This document shows positions 48,320 through 56,539 of a DNA stretch of 64,000 nt, in pieces. Numbering within the stretch: position 1 is the stretch's first letter; each line of letters starts with the position of its first letter. The stretch lies in contig NZ_CP010797.1 of NCBI RefSeq assembly GCF_000954115.1, positions 2,418,001 to 2,482,000 of the forward strand, read 5' to 3'. Below the pieces are notes generated by a model. The model was not told where the DNA came from. It ran no database searches and saw only the letters and a program-made list of their open reading frames with translations. Position numbers and translations under genes: made by a program. Origin of the DNA: Rhodococcus sp. B7740 (GTDB taxonomy: Bacteria > Actinomycetota > Actinomycetes > Mycobacteriales > Mycobacteriaceae).

Positions 48320-48688
48320 TCAGTTGCCGCTGGCACCCTTGAGCGCGGATTCGAGAAACGAACGGGCCTGGTCGTCGTCCAGGCCGATGGATCGCACGGT
48401 TCTGACGAACTCCGTCGCCGCCCGGGCCGCGATGTCACGCGACGGGTCACCGCCCGACGCGACGAACGACCCGGACCGACCTCGCGTCTCGATGATGCCC
48501 TGCTGCTCGAGCTCGCGGTAGGTCTTCGCGACCGTGTTCGGCGCGATCTTCAGCTCCTCGGCCAAGCCGCGAACCGTCGGAATCTTGGTCCCGGCAATGA
48601 GATCGCCCGATCGCACCAGCCCGAGAATCTGCATCCGCAGTTGCTCGAACACGGGGGTCGTGTTCGACGAATCGATATGCACGCGCAC
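48320..48688 (-). CDS. GntR-family regulator, YtrA subfamily
   Basis: A 122-residue regulator. The winged HTH (KIPTVRGLAEELKIAPNTVAKTYRELEQQGIIETRGRSGSFV, quoted in part as PTVRGLAEELKIAPNTVAK) is followed by only a short helical tail, the mark of the YtrA subfamily that often controls ABC transporters. None adjoins here. It begins 10 bp after the NAD(P)-binding gene, so the two are probably co-transcribed. Confidence 0.92.
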   Translation of the reverse strand: MRVHIDSSNTTPVFEQLRMQILGLVRSGDLIAGTKIPTVRGLAEELKIAPNTVAKTYRELEQQGIIETRGRSGSFVASGGDPSRDIAARAATEFVRTVRSIGLDDDQARSFLESALKGASGN

Positions 48689-48698
48689 AGTAGGTGCC

Positions 48699-49367
48699 TT
48701 ATCCGAGAGCGTCGACTGCGTCGACGATCGACGTCGAACCGGACGTGAGCATCAATGTCTTGCGTACAGCCGCGCCGGTGTCGAGCAGCTGCGCGATCAC
48801 TGCGGCCACGTCGGCCCGGGTGACCTCACCCGAGTCCATCGGCGGTTCGGTCAGTGCCACCGAGTCCGTCGGGTCCTCGTCGGTCAACTTGCCCGGACGC
48901 AGAATCGTCCAGTCCAGTCCATCTCGGGCCGAAACATCTTCTTCTGCAGCAGTTTTGGCCTTGATGTAGGCCTTCCAACCGTCGTCGAGATCCTCGGCGA
49001 CCGGCTCGCCCGCACCGAACGAGCTGATCAGCACGTAGCGGCGGACACCGGCCTTCTCGGCGGCATCGGCCAGCAGCACCGCGCCCGCGCGGTCCACCGT
49101 GTCCTTGCGCTCGGGACCGCTGTTGGGGCCCGCACCCGCCGCGAACACGACGGCGTCGGCACCGACCAACACTGCGGCCACATCGTCGACCGAAGCCGAT
49201 TCGAGATCGATCACCTGCGGCAACGCGCCGAGCGCAGTGACGGCATCGACGTGGTCGCTGTTGCGAATCAGCGACACCGCGCGGTCTCCTTGGGCGGTGA
49301 GCACCTGAGTCAGATGTTGGGCGATCTGGCCGTGGCCACCTGCAATGACAATGCGCTTGTCGGTCAT
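48699..49367 (-). CDS. NAD(P)H-binding atypical SDR protein
   Basis: A 222-residue Rossmann protein with the dinucleotide loop IAGGHGQIAQHL at the N-terminus, VVFAAGAGPNSG, and YVLISSFGAGEP. It belongs to the NAD(P)-binding_10 group (BVR-B/YwnB-like). It lacks the classical YxxxK pair, so it may be a redox sensor or a flavin-reductase-like enzyme. ATG 49367. It heads the GntR transcription unit. Confidence 0.9.
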   Translation of the reverse strand: MTDKRIVIAGGHGQIAQHLTQVLTAQGDRAVSLIRNSDHVDAVTALGALPQVIDLESASVDDVAAVLVGADAVVFAAGAGPNSGPERKDTVDRAGAVLLADAAEKAGVRRYVLISSFGAGEPVAEDLDDGWKAYIKAKTAAEEDVSARDGLDWTILRPGKLTDEDPTDSVALTEPPMDSGEVTRADVAAVIAQLLDTGAAVRKTLMLTSGSTSIVDAVDALG

Positions 49368-49431
49368 ATCGACTACTCCGTTCCTGACGTGAATCTGTCG
49401 GGTTGGCTACCCGCGTGGCAGGATTGCAAAC

Positions 49432-49815
49432 ATGACCGTCCCTGAGGAGAGGAGCCTGCGGAACGACCCATCGGGCTCGGCGACCATCTACCACAATCCG
49501 CGGTGCAACACCTCTCGCACAGCGCTGAAACTGATCGAGGAAGCCGGTGTGGTTCCACGCGTGATCCGGTACCTCGAGTCGCCTCCGACCGAGGACGAAC
49601 TCCGCACACTTCTCGCCGATGCCGGTCTCGAACCCCGTCAGGCCATCCGAACTCGCGAGAGCATCTACAAGGAACTGGGGCTCGCGGGCGCGGACGCCGA
49701 CACCTTGATCGCCGCGATGACCGAGCATCCGATTCTCATCGAACGCCCGATCGTGGTGACCGACAAGGGCACTGTGCTCGCCCGACCGGCCGACAAGGTG
49801 AACACCGTCCTGTAG
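49432..49815 (+). CDS. arsC: ArsC/Spx-family arsenate reductase-like protein with repeat-derived N-terminus
   Basis: A thioredoxin-fold protein of 127 residues. The glutaredoxin-linked ArsC core starts IYHNPRCNTSRTALKL with the catalytic Cys, and later has RTRESIYKELGL and RPIVVT. The normal family N-terminus begins 1-4 residues before IYHNP. Here it is preceded by MTVPEERSLRNDPSGSAT, and the DNA for RSLRNDP is a copy of the dispersed GAGCCTGCGG repeat. No ATG or GTG lies between the repeat and the core. No ars operon genes are adjacent. Confidence 0.87.
   Translation: MTVPEERSLRNDPSGSATIYHNPRCNTSRTALKLIEEAGVVPRVIRYLESPPTEDELRTLLADAGLEPRQAIRTRESIYKELGLAGADADTLIAAMTEHPILIERPIVVTDKGTVLARPADKVNTVL
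49441..49468. repeat. Single unit of the tandem-array repeat inside the arsC-like gene
   Basis: GAGGAGCCTGCGGAACGACC and flanking bases match the core of the 33-bp units at 38468-38632 (GAGTGGAGCCTGCGGAATGA). The sequence is read in the same frame as the SLRNDP peptide that the array would encode on the plus strand. Confidence 0.7.
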
Positions 49816-49819
49816 AGCG

Positions 49820-51058
49820 CTACAACCTCTCGCGGGACACCGGGCACGACATACACCGCGGACCGCCGCGTCCCGAGCCGAGTTCCGATCCGGAAATCCG
49901 CAACACCTCGATGCCCGACGCCTCGAGTCGTGCGTTCGTTTCGACGTTGCGCTCGTACGCGACGACGACTCCCGGCGCGATGGCCAGCGTGTTGTTACCG
50001 TCGTCCCATTGTTCGCGCTCGGCGGTGACGTGGTCGAGTCCGGTATCGATCAACCGCAGCTTGCCGATTCCCATCGCAGCGGCGGCCGCCTCGAGAAACG
50101 GGTCGGCACCGCGAATACTGACTCCCGTGTCCTCGCGGCGAATGGTGAAGGCGGACAACGTGTCCTGAATAGCCGGATACATCACCACCGCATCGGTATC
50201 GACCATGGTGCACACCGTGTCCAGATGCATCGACGCGCGCTCCTGCGCGATCGGCACCACCAACACACTGTGCGCCAGACCGTCCTCGAACAGGCTGCGC
50301 GCCAGCGCTTCTGCACCGGCGGGCGTGGTGCGCTCCCCCACTCCGACAGCCACCACACCGGGAGCGAGCAGCAACACGTCACCGCCCTCGACCGGTGCGG
50401 TCCGCGACTCGTACGCGCGCCGCACACCCCGAAACATCGGATGGAACGCGTAGATCAGATCGGTCAGCGATGTCTCCCGCACCCGGGCAGGCAGAGCCAA
50501 CGAGGTGATCGCCACTCGATCGTCTATCCAGAACGACGAGTCGCGAGTGAACAGCAGGTTCGGCAGCGGATCGATGACGAAGTCCCCACCGTGATGCATC
50601 CGCCGAACCAGCGACGCCCCGATCGGAAGCGGCTCCCCCGTCTCCGCCTCGAGCAGTTCGTCGAATGTCATGCCCGCCATCAGGATCTGCGCCAATTCGG
50701 CCGCGGGGACACCCCGCAGGTGTTGGGCGAGGTCCTCGGCGAGCGACCGGCCGAGCCGTCGGGCATCGACAGCGGCGGAGATACCTTGCATTCGCGCTGC
50801 GCCGCTGACCGTCATGGCCTCGGTGAGAAGCTCGCCGAGGAGCAGCACCGTCACCCCGCGACCTCGCAACAGATCGGCGAACGCGTCGTGCTCGTCCTGT
50901 GCGCGATCGACCCACGGCAGACCGTCGAACAGCAGCTGGTCGTTGTTTCGCGGCGTGAGGCGTCGAAGCTCGTCGCCCGGCCGGTGCAGCATGACGGTGC
51001 GCAGCACCCCCACCTCCGAGTCGGCACCCAACGGGCCCGCAGCCGCATCGACACTCAT
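49820..51058 (-). CDS. arcA: Arginine deiminase
   Basis: Hydrolyses arginine to citrulline and ammonia. The 412 residues contain the substrate segment [13 protein letters not shown], the catalytic His/Asp in [14 protein letters not shown], and the nucleophilic Cys in the C-terminal [16 protein letters not shown] 51058 (MSVDAAAGP) gives the usual length; the frame is open to 51097. There is no arcBCD beside it, as in mycobacteria (Rv1001). It is divergent from soxR with 64 bp between the starts. Confidence 0.95.
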   Translation of the reverse strand: MSVDAAAGPLGADSEVGVLRTVMLHRPGDELRRLTPRNNDQLLFDGLPWVDRAQDEHDAFADLLRGRGVTVLLLGELLTEAMTVSGAARMQGISAAVDARRLGRSLAEDLAQHLRGVPAAELAQILMAGMTFDELLEAETGEPLPIGASLVRRMHHGGDFVIDPLPNLLFTRDSSFWIDDRVAITSLALPARVRETSLTDLIYAFHPMFRGVRRAYESRTAPVEGGDVLLLAPGVVAVGVGERTTPAGAEALARSLFEDGLAHSVLVVPIAQERASMHLDTVCTMVDTDAVVMYPAIQDTLSAFTIRREDTGVSIRGADPFLEAAAAAMGIGKLRLIDTGLDHVTAEREQWDDGNNTLAIAPGVVVAYERNVETNARLEASGIEVLRISGSELGSGRGGPRCMSCPVSRERL

Positions 51059-51102
51059 GAACGAACGGTAAACCCATTCGCCGGTCGCCGCCGGCATCAG
51101 GA

Positions 51103-51120
51103 CCTGAAGTATTGTCGAGG
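51103..51120 (+). promoter_or_regulatory. Putative SoxR box
   Basis: CCTGAAGTATTGTCGAGG agrees with the SoxR consensus CCTCAAGTTAACTTGAGG at the outer CCT/AGG and AAGT positions, with a weaker right half. It ends 2 bp before GTG 51123. If it is autoregulatory, transcription would begin close to ATG 51129, suggesting a leaderless mRNA from that start. Confidence 0.5.
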
Positions 51121-51122
51121 TC

Positions 51123-51623
51123 GTGCCGATGCCCGAGTGGAACGTCCGCGAATTGACCCCCGGCCAGCTGTCCGAGCGCAGTGGAGTTGCGGTCTCGGCG
51201 TTGCACTTCTACGAGAAGCAGGGGCTGATCAGCAGTCGCCGCACCTCGGGTAACCAACGCAGATTCCATCGCGAAACTCTGCGACGGGTCGCCTTCATCC
51301 GGATCTCGCAGAAGGTGGGGATCCCGCTGGCGACCATACGTCAGGCATTGAGCGAACTACCGGACGAGCGGACGCCGACGCGCGAGGACTGGGCCAGGCT
51401 CTCGACGCGGTGGCATCGCGAACTCGACTCTCGGATAGAACAATTGATCCGACTTCGGGACAACTTGACCGGGTGCATCGGGTGCGGTTGTCTCTCGTTG
51501 GCCGGCTGTGCGCTGGCCAATCCGCACGACGAGCTGTCCTATTCGGGGCCGGGTGCGCGCACGCTGGATGTCGATTTCGACGAACCCTCGACTCGACGCG
51601 GCTCGAGCAGTTTGGAGAACTGA
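51123..51623 (+). CDS. soxR: Redox-sensitive MerR-type regulator SoxR
   Basis: A 166-residue [2Fe-2S] regulator. The MerR HTH is [23 protein letters not shown], a dimerisation helix follows, and the cluster-binding [12 protein letters not shown] (CX2CXCX5C) is complete. In actinobacteria SoxR responds to redox-active metabolites rather than superoxide. GTG 51123 and ATG 51129 are both possible. Its 3' end overlaps the convergent SDR gene by 85 bp. Confidence 0.95.
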   Translation: MPMPEWNVRELTPGQLSERSGVAVSALHFYEKQGLISSRRTSGNQRRFHRETLRRVAFIRISQKVGIPLATIRQALSELPDERTPTREDWARLSTRWHRELDSRIEQLIRLRDNLTGCIGCGCLSLAGCALANPHDELSYSGPGARTLDVDFDEPSTRRGSSSLEN

Positions 51624-52441
51624 TCGTTCGCCTTCTGCAGCACGAACTCGTAGGGCGGGGCGAACTTTCGCGCGACCCAGTACCCGAAGCGAATGTCGTT
51701 GGAGGAGTAGACGAGGTATTTGCGTTTGGCGATGCCGGCGAGAATGGCATCGGCGACGACCGACGGTTCCACGGCGCGCTTTTCGAATCGGTGTTGCAAC
51801 TTCTGTACGCGCGGGTCGTCACGATCGATGCCGGCGATCTGAAGCGTCTGCACCAATCCGGTCTTCACGCCACCGGGCACCACGAGACTGACACCGATTC
51901 CGTGGCGCTTGAGGTCGTACTTGAGTACCTCGGACACTCCGCGCAGCCCGTACTTGCTGGCGCTGTAGGCAGCGTGCCACGGCAGTGGGATCAGACCGGC
52001 AGCAGACGAGACATTGACCAGATGACCACCGCGACCGGCCTCGATCATCGGCGGTAGAAACTTCTCGATGACGTGGATCGGGCCCATCAGATTGACGTCG
52101 ACCATCGACTTCCAGTGCCGATGCTCGAGGTTCTCGACGGTTCCCCAGGCGGAGATTCCCGCGACGTTCATCACGACGTCGAGACTGCCGAACTCGGCAT
52201 GGATGTCGTCCGCGAAGGCGGTGACCGCCTCGAAGTCGGACACATCGAACGGCAACGAGTGGCTGACGGTGCCGCCCGCGCGACCCACCATGTCCACCGT
52301 CTCCGCCAAACCGGTGGCGTTGATGTCGGTGAGGAAGAGCTCGGCTCCCACCTCGGCGGCAGCGACGGCCGTTGCCCGTCCGATTCCGCTGCCCGCTCCG
52401 GTGATCAACGTCTTCTTGCCGCGCAGATCGTATGTAGCCAT
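51539..52441 (-). CDS. Short-chain dehydrogenase/reductase
   Basis: A 300-residue classical SDR with cofactor loop TGAGSGIG, NVAG (MNVAGIS), catalytic Ser in VNVSSAAG and the YxxxK pair YSASK. The longer C-terminus resembles mycobacterial SDRs acting on lipids or steroids. The last 28 codons overlap soxR antisense. The substrate is unknown. A SoxR target would normally not be convergent with its regulator. Confidence 0.92.
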   Translation of the reverse strand: MATYDLRGKKTLITGAGSGIGRATAVAAAEVGAELFLTDINATGLAETVDMVGRAGGTVSHSLPFDVSDFEAVTAFADDIHAEFGSLDVVMNVAGISAWGTVENLEHRHWKSMVDVNLMGPIHVIEKFLPPMIEAGRGGHLVNVSSAAGLIPLPWHAAYSASKYGLRGVSEVLKYDLKRHGIGVSLVVPGGVKTGLVQTLQIAGIDRDDPRVQKLQHRFEKRAVEPSVVADAILAGIAKRKYLVYSSNDIRFGYWVARKFAPPYEFVLQKANDQFSKLLEPRRVEGSSKSTSSVRAPGPE

Positions 52442-52516
52442 CGAAACCTGTATCCCCCACCGGTCGACACGTGTCAGTTCGATTTCGACCCTACGCGGTG
52501 ACGACCGAGAGGGGCG

Positions 52517-52687
52517 TCACAATCTTTGCGACATCTCGTCTCGGTAGTCCGCGATGGTGCGCTCTATGCGGGCAGCGTCATCGGCGGCACCCCGCTTGCG
52601 GGCATCGTCCGCGCGTTGCTGCAGGGTGCCGATCGCTTTCCGGAGCTCGTTGTCCGACATCTTTCGATCGTGCGTGATGTGTTCCAT
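52517..52687 (-). CDS. Small helical hypothetical protein
   Basis: About 56 residues, highly charged and helical (MSDNELRKAIGTLQQRADDA onward), with probable coiled-coil character and no cysteines. ATG 52687 is used; ATG at residue 10 (MSDNEL) is an alternative. The codon use fits a real gene, but the short length leaves doubt. Confidence 0.45.
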   Translation of the reverse strand: MEHITHDRKMSDNELRKAIGTLQQRADDARKRGAADDAARIERTIADYRDEMSQRL

Positions 52688-52746
52688 GTCACACAGTGTG
52701 CCCGGCGGCCCGAAGCGCGGCAAGCACATCGAGATCACGAACACGA

Positions 52747-53421
52747 TCAGACGGTGACGGACCCCGACGTGATGTTCTCGCGTACGAAACTGGACAGACT
52801 TCGCGCCGCGAACTCACGGAAGTAGGCGAGCTTGTCGACCGGCACCAGCGAGGGAAGGACCGTGTTCCAGACCTTCTCCATGCGCGACGGCGCGTCTTCG
52901 AGACGGGATTGCGCCTCGGACACCATCAGAACACCGGCCAGCATCTCGCAGATCAACAGCGCCGCGTTGCCCGCATCCAGATGGTCGGCGACATCACCGT
53001 GCTCGATGGCTCGCTCGAAGAGATGCTCGAAGATGTTTCCCCAGGTACCGAACACGCTGCCGCGGGCGGTGTCGGATCCGTCGATCTCCATCTGCAACCG
53101 GTACATGACGCGCACCAGAGGGTCCGAGGCGGCCAGCTCGAGTACCGAGTACGAGATTCCGATGACCGACTCGAGAGCCGGACTGCGGCTGTCGACCATG
53201 CCCGCGCACGCGGTGGACACGCGCTCATGACCCTCGTCGACGATCGCGCGGGCCAGTTCCTCCTTCGATGCGAAGTGGAAGTACAGCGCGCCCTTGGTCA
53301 CGCCCGACTGCGCCGACACCTGACTCAGCGTGGCATTCGCGTGCCCCACCTCGAGAAAGAGGTCTGCTGCAGCGCGCAGTGCGGCCGCTCGTGTGGCTTC
53401 TGCTCTGAGTTGTCTCACCAT
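52747..53421 (-). CDS. ScbR/ArpA-type TetR regulator, paralogue of the gene at 6124
   Basis: A 224-residue regulator starting MVRQLRAEATRAAALRAAAD, with HTH region TLSQVSAQSGVTKGALYFHF and the C-terminal PSLVPVDKLAYFREFAAR. ATG 53421 has AGGGGTG upstream; the longer frame is not used because the family begins MVRQ/MARQ. It borders the accessory glycosyltransferase segment. A short ACCGG-T-CCGGT dyad at 53553-53563 resembles autoregulator-response elements, but it lies 132 bp upstream. Confidence 0.88.
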   Translation of the reverse strand: MVRQLRAEATRAAALRAAADLFLEVGHANATLSQVSAQSGVTKGALYFHFASKEELARAIVDEGHERVSTACAGMVDSRSPALESVIGISYSVLELAASDPLVRVMYRLQMEIDGSDTARGSVFGTWGNIFEHLFERAIEHGDVADHLDAGNAALLICEMLAGVLMVSEAQSRLEDAPSRMEKVWNTVLPSLVPVDKLAYFREFAARSLSSFVRENITSGSVTV

Positions 53422-53610
53422 GTTGGAACACCCCTGCTCTGTCGACCTTGCCATGACATCGACGCTCTGTGCGCGCTGCCTGCCCGTCGGCCGATCGAGG
53501 TGAACGTTGAATTCACTTCGCCATATCGAGCTGCCAGCGCTGGACAATAGTAACCGGTCCGGTGGCGACTTTGTGATTCGAAAGTGACAATTACATGAAG
53601 AACGGCTCGT

Positions 53611-54045
53611 TTACAAAACGATTGAAATGAAAAGTTCCACCTCTCCGGCATTTGTAACGACTTCGACTTCCTCTTTGTAGGCGCGAAATATCGATCCGGA
53701 CAAAACGCACTCGTCGACCTGAGCCCATACGTCCTCGATCGGATCCGCCAGTGCGCCACTGGGCGTGAATACTGCGAACACACCGGTCGGTATCGAAACG
53801 AACACATCGCCCACAGCCACATCACTCGGCGAGTCCACCGAGACCGCGACCACCGCATTGACCGTGCCGTGCGGATCCGGAACGTACACCGTGCTCACCT
53901 GGGTTGCGTCGATGTGCTTCTCGCGCACACGATCTCGCAGGAATCGCATCCACTCGCTACCGCTCGATTCCGCGCCGGGCTCCACCCGCGGTGCCACCAA
54001 CCCACTGAACAGCTCCGCGCTGCGTGCCGTGACACGGAAGGTCAT
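53611..54045 (-). CDS. GyrI-like/effector-binding domain protein, second of a tandem pair
   Basis: A 144-residue stand-alone SOUL/GyrI-like effector-binding domain. The family pattern is IPTGVFAVFTPSG, then DVWAQV, then an acidic closing strand (EVELFISIVL). There is no DNA-binding domain. ATG 54045 overlaps the stop of its upstream paralogue (TGATG). Relatives bind drugs or inhibit gyrase; the role here is unknown. AT-rich bases lie immediately after the stop. Confidence 0.75.
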   Translation of the reverse strand: MTFRVTARSAELFSGLVAPRVEPGAESSGSEWMRFLRDRVREKHIDATQVSTVYVPDPHGTVNAVVAVSVDSPSDVAVGDVFVSIPTGVFAVFTPSGALADPIEDVWAQVDECVLSGSIFRAYKEEVEVVTNAGEVELFISIVL

Positions 54046-54497
54046 CACGAACCGCCGGGCGCAGTGATCGCCAGATAGAGATCGATCTTGTACGCGTGCG
54101 GATAGCACTCGTAGTCGCCGGTGAACGATCGCACGATCTCGCCCTGCTCTTCGGCATGATCGATCTGAGTCCACAATCGAGTGAGAACCTCGGGGAAATA
54201 CCCCACCGCGGAAAAACGCGCGTATTTGGCCGCGGGCACTTTCGCAACCAGATGTCCACGCTCGACCTGACCGAGTGAAGAACACAGATAACCGACTACC
54301 TGTGTATTGTACGAACCGATACCGGGGGCGTAGTCCGTATAAATGGAAGCGAGCGGACCGGAGGTCTCCTGATTGAGAACAGCGGACCATGCTTGATCGA
54401 GCGCCGGGTCGTTGAGGCGACCGAGCGCCCGTTTGGGGCTGCGAACTGGAAGACCAGCGACCCACGTTTCGTCAAGGTCGACGATCTCGAACGACAT
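54045..54497 (-). CDS. GyrI-like/effector-binding domain protein, first of a tandem pair
   Basis: A 150-residue paralogue of the next gene. The corresponding segments are VPAAKYARFSAVG, TRLWTQIDH, and the closing AYKIDLYLAI with the C-terminal Tyr/Glu region DYECYPHAY. Two translationally coupled stand-alone domains suggest a heterodimer in which each half contributes to one ligand cavity. ATG 54497. Confidence 0.75.
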   Translation of the reverse strand: MSFEIVDLDETWVAGLPVRSPKRALGRLNDPALDQAWSAVLNQETSGPLASIYTDYAPGIGSYNTQVVGYLCSSLGQVERGHLVAKVPAAKYARFSAVGYFPEVLTRLWTQIDHAEEQGEIVRSFTGDYECYPHAYKIDLYLAITAPGGS

Positions 54498-54864
54498 TCA
54501 CACTCCGTAGAGAAGTTGCAGGGGCAGATCCTGTGTTCGGAACCGGCCCGATCACAATATCGCCCGTCAATCTACCGGCGCGACTGGTAGGTGGATCGTC
54601 GAACGATCAACCGAACTTCGCACCCGTCTCGATCGCCGCAACAGCTGCCGACGGTTTCTGCCTCGAAACTCAGGACCCCCTGCATCGCATCGGTCACTGC
54701 GGCCCACCCGTGCGTGCTCGATCCCCCGGTTCTGCGGGCCGCGCCGGCTCCGGTCGATCGCCGACACGAATCCGGCACGGACCGTCCGTCCTCGAAGGAC
54801 CTGCTTCGGCGACCCTGCCCGCATTCCTCACGCAAGAAGGAGGACGAACACAGCGCCGAAGTAT
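54498..54864. other. 367-bp stretch without a supported gene
   Basis: It holds the promoter side of the effector-binding pair and the 3' flank of the glycosyltransferase gene. A minus-strand frame ending at 54572 encodes RLIVRRSTYQSRR. This resembles the last residues of LacI-family regulators (LIVRxST) and might be the eroded end of one. I see no other coding or repeat signal. Confidence 0.4.
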
Positions 54865-55749
54865 CTACTTTCCGTGCGCTGCGGCAACGTAACTCTCGCC
54901 GTGAATATCCGACAGATCACGCACAGGCGTGTTGCTCGCTCCGGAATGCGAGACCGGGAGAATCCGAGATTCGCACGACGACAGAATTCGCGTCAGGGGC
55001 CAGTGCACCGTGTGCAGAACCAGGTCCGAAATCAGTAATCTGCGCAACCAGCCGCTGGCCAGACCGTGATGGGCCCACGTGCGATACGAGCTCCGGACGT
55101 AATGCCGATACTCGAGCGGCGGCGTCAGTAACCGACGGCCGGACACCTCGACGCGCATCGGCTCGATCTGCGCGATCCGCAGACCGACCTTGTTCAGACA
55201 CAGCGACAGATCGATGTCCTCGTGCAGGTCGGTTCGCAGGCTCGTACTGTCGCGAACGGCTTCCCACGCGGATCTGCGGATAGCGAAGTTGTTGCCCGAT
55301 GCGGCAGAAACCCACTGCTCAGCAGGCCTGTTCCGCACGGAACGGTTGACGAATGCCCGGTACGGGCGCGCCCACGGAGAGTCGTAGAGGTAGATCGGGC
55401 CGGTGACTGCAACATAGTCGAGTCGGCGATCGAAGAAATCCAGTACCGAGTCGACCCAGCCGGCCTGGACACGGGTATCGGCGTCGATGCGGCCGATGAC
55501 CGATCCGTGGGCGTGATCGAAACCGGTGTTGCGTGCGTGCACGACGCCGCGCTCGGACTCCCGCAGCAGCACCACCTGCGGAAATCGCCGCGCGTATTCC
55601 GCGACGATGGCCGCGGTGTCGTCGGTCGAATTGTTGTCGACGACAATGATTTCGTGAATGCGTTCGCGTTGAACGAGCAATGCATCCAGGCATTCGCGCA
55701 TGTGAGCCGACTCGTCGAACGCAGGCACAACAATGGAAAGAGTATTCAC
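54865..55749 (-). CDS. Family 2 glycosyltransferase
   Basis: A 294-residue GT-A enzyme. The nucleotide-sugar fold is evident from LSIVVPAFDESAHM, IIVVDNNSTDDT, the DxD-type GRIDADTRV, and the catalytic region LHEDIDLSL. It ends in a basic, partly hydrophobic tail. GTG 55749 is preferred because CAGGGG precedes it at the same distance as in the paralogue at 56536; an ATG six codons upstream is possible. It is about half identical by eye to that paralogue, indicating a duplication. Confidence 0.88.
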   Translation of the reverse strand: MNTLSIVVPAFDESAHMRECLDALLVQRERIHEIIVVDNNSTDDTAAIVAEYARRFPQVVLLRESERGVVHARNTGFDHAHGSVIGRIDADTRVQAGWVDSVLDFFDRRLDYVAVTGPIYLYDSPWARPYRAFVNRSVRNRPAEQWVSAASGNNFAIRRSAWEAVRDSTSLRTDLHEDIDLSLCLNKVGLRIAQIEPMRVEVSGRRLLTPPLEYRHYVRSSYRTWAHHGLASGWLRRLLISDLVLHTVHWPLTRILSSCESRILPVSHSGASNTPVRDLSDIHGESYVAAAHGK

Positions 55750-55894
55750 AACGCCAACCCCTGACATATTTTTGGCAATCGTGTAGCTCGATACCCATTG
55801 GCGCTGAACGCATTTGAATTCGAGCCGCTGACGTTGACGATGCTACATCATTACTTCAAGAAAAGAACCCGTCGAATTATTCGGACTTTATGAA

Positions 55895-56539
55895 TCAGAA
55901 TTCGGAATTCGGAGGAAGTACCAATCTGTGCATTGCTTCCCGATCACGAAAATCGGCCTTCCCCCCGATCCACCGATCCGATGCGGGAAGGTCGTTCAAC
56001 TCTCGGCGACGGCGCGCCGGAGACCCGACGTACACCCCGTCCGGTTCACAGTCTCCGGTCACCAACGAGTTCGCTCCGATGATGCAGCCGGCCCCGATGT
56101 GCACGCCCGGCATCACGACCACGCCGGACCCGATCCACGTTCCCGGACCGATCACCACCGACTCTCCCCGCAGTGCGCCTGCGCGATGCCGCGAGGGCCC
56201 GGTCTCGTGGGTACTGGTGAGTATCCGAACGTGATCGGCGATGAAGACGTGGTCACCGATCACGATGTCGGCAACGGTGTCGAAATAGCAACCGAAGTTC
56301 ACGAACACACCGGTGCCCATCCGAACCGACGCCAGTCCTTGAATCATGGAACCGCCGTACATCAGGCACGGACCGGTTGTCCGCAGACCCGCAGGACGCA
56401 GGGCGGATGCGCGCAGCACAGCAGGCAGGAAGGGCGCATTCGCCAGCGAGACGACAGTCGCCTGACGCATCTGAGCGAGGGCCCAGCGGACGTCCGACGG
56501 ATTGCGCATCCAGTCGCGAACACGCGAACCGGCCGTCAC
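55895..56539 (-). CDS. Left-handed beta-helix (hexapeptide) acyltransferase
   Basis: A 214-residue sugar O-acyltransferase. Hexapeptide repeats run from GTGVFVNFGCYFDTVADIVI through GPGTWIGSGVVVMPGVHIGAGC to VYVGSPARRRREL, with the catalytic His in STHETGPSRHR. GTG 56539 overlaps the stop of the upstream glycosyltransferase (GTGA), so I reject the longer frame. It should acetylate the glycan or glycolipid made by the neighbouring enzymes. Confidence 0.87.
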   Translation of the reverse strand: MTAGSRVRDWMRNPSDVRWALAQMRQATVVSLANAPFLPAVLRASALRPAGLRTTGPCLMYGGSMIQGLASVRMGTGVFVNFGCYFDTVADIVIGDHVFIADHVRILTSTHETGPSRHRAGALRGESVVIGPGTWIGSGVVVMPGVHIGAGCIIGANSLVTGDCEPDGVYVGSPARRRRELNDLPASDRWIGGKADFRDREAMHRLVLPPNSEF

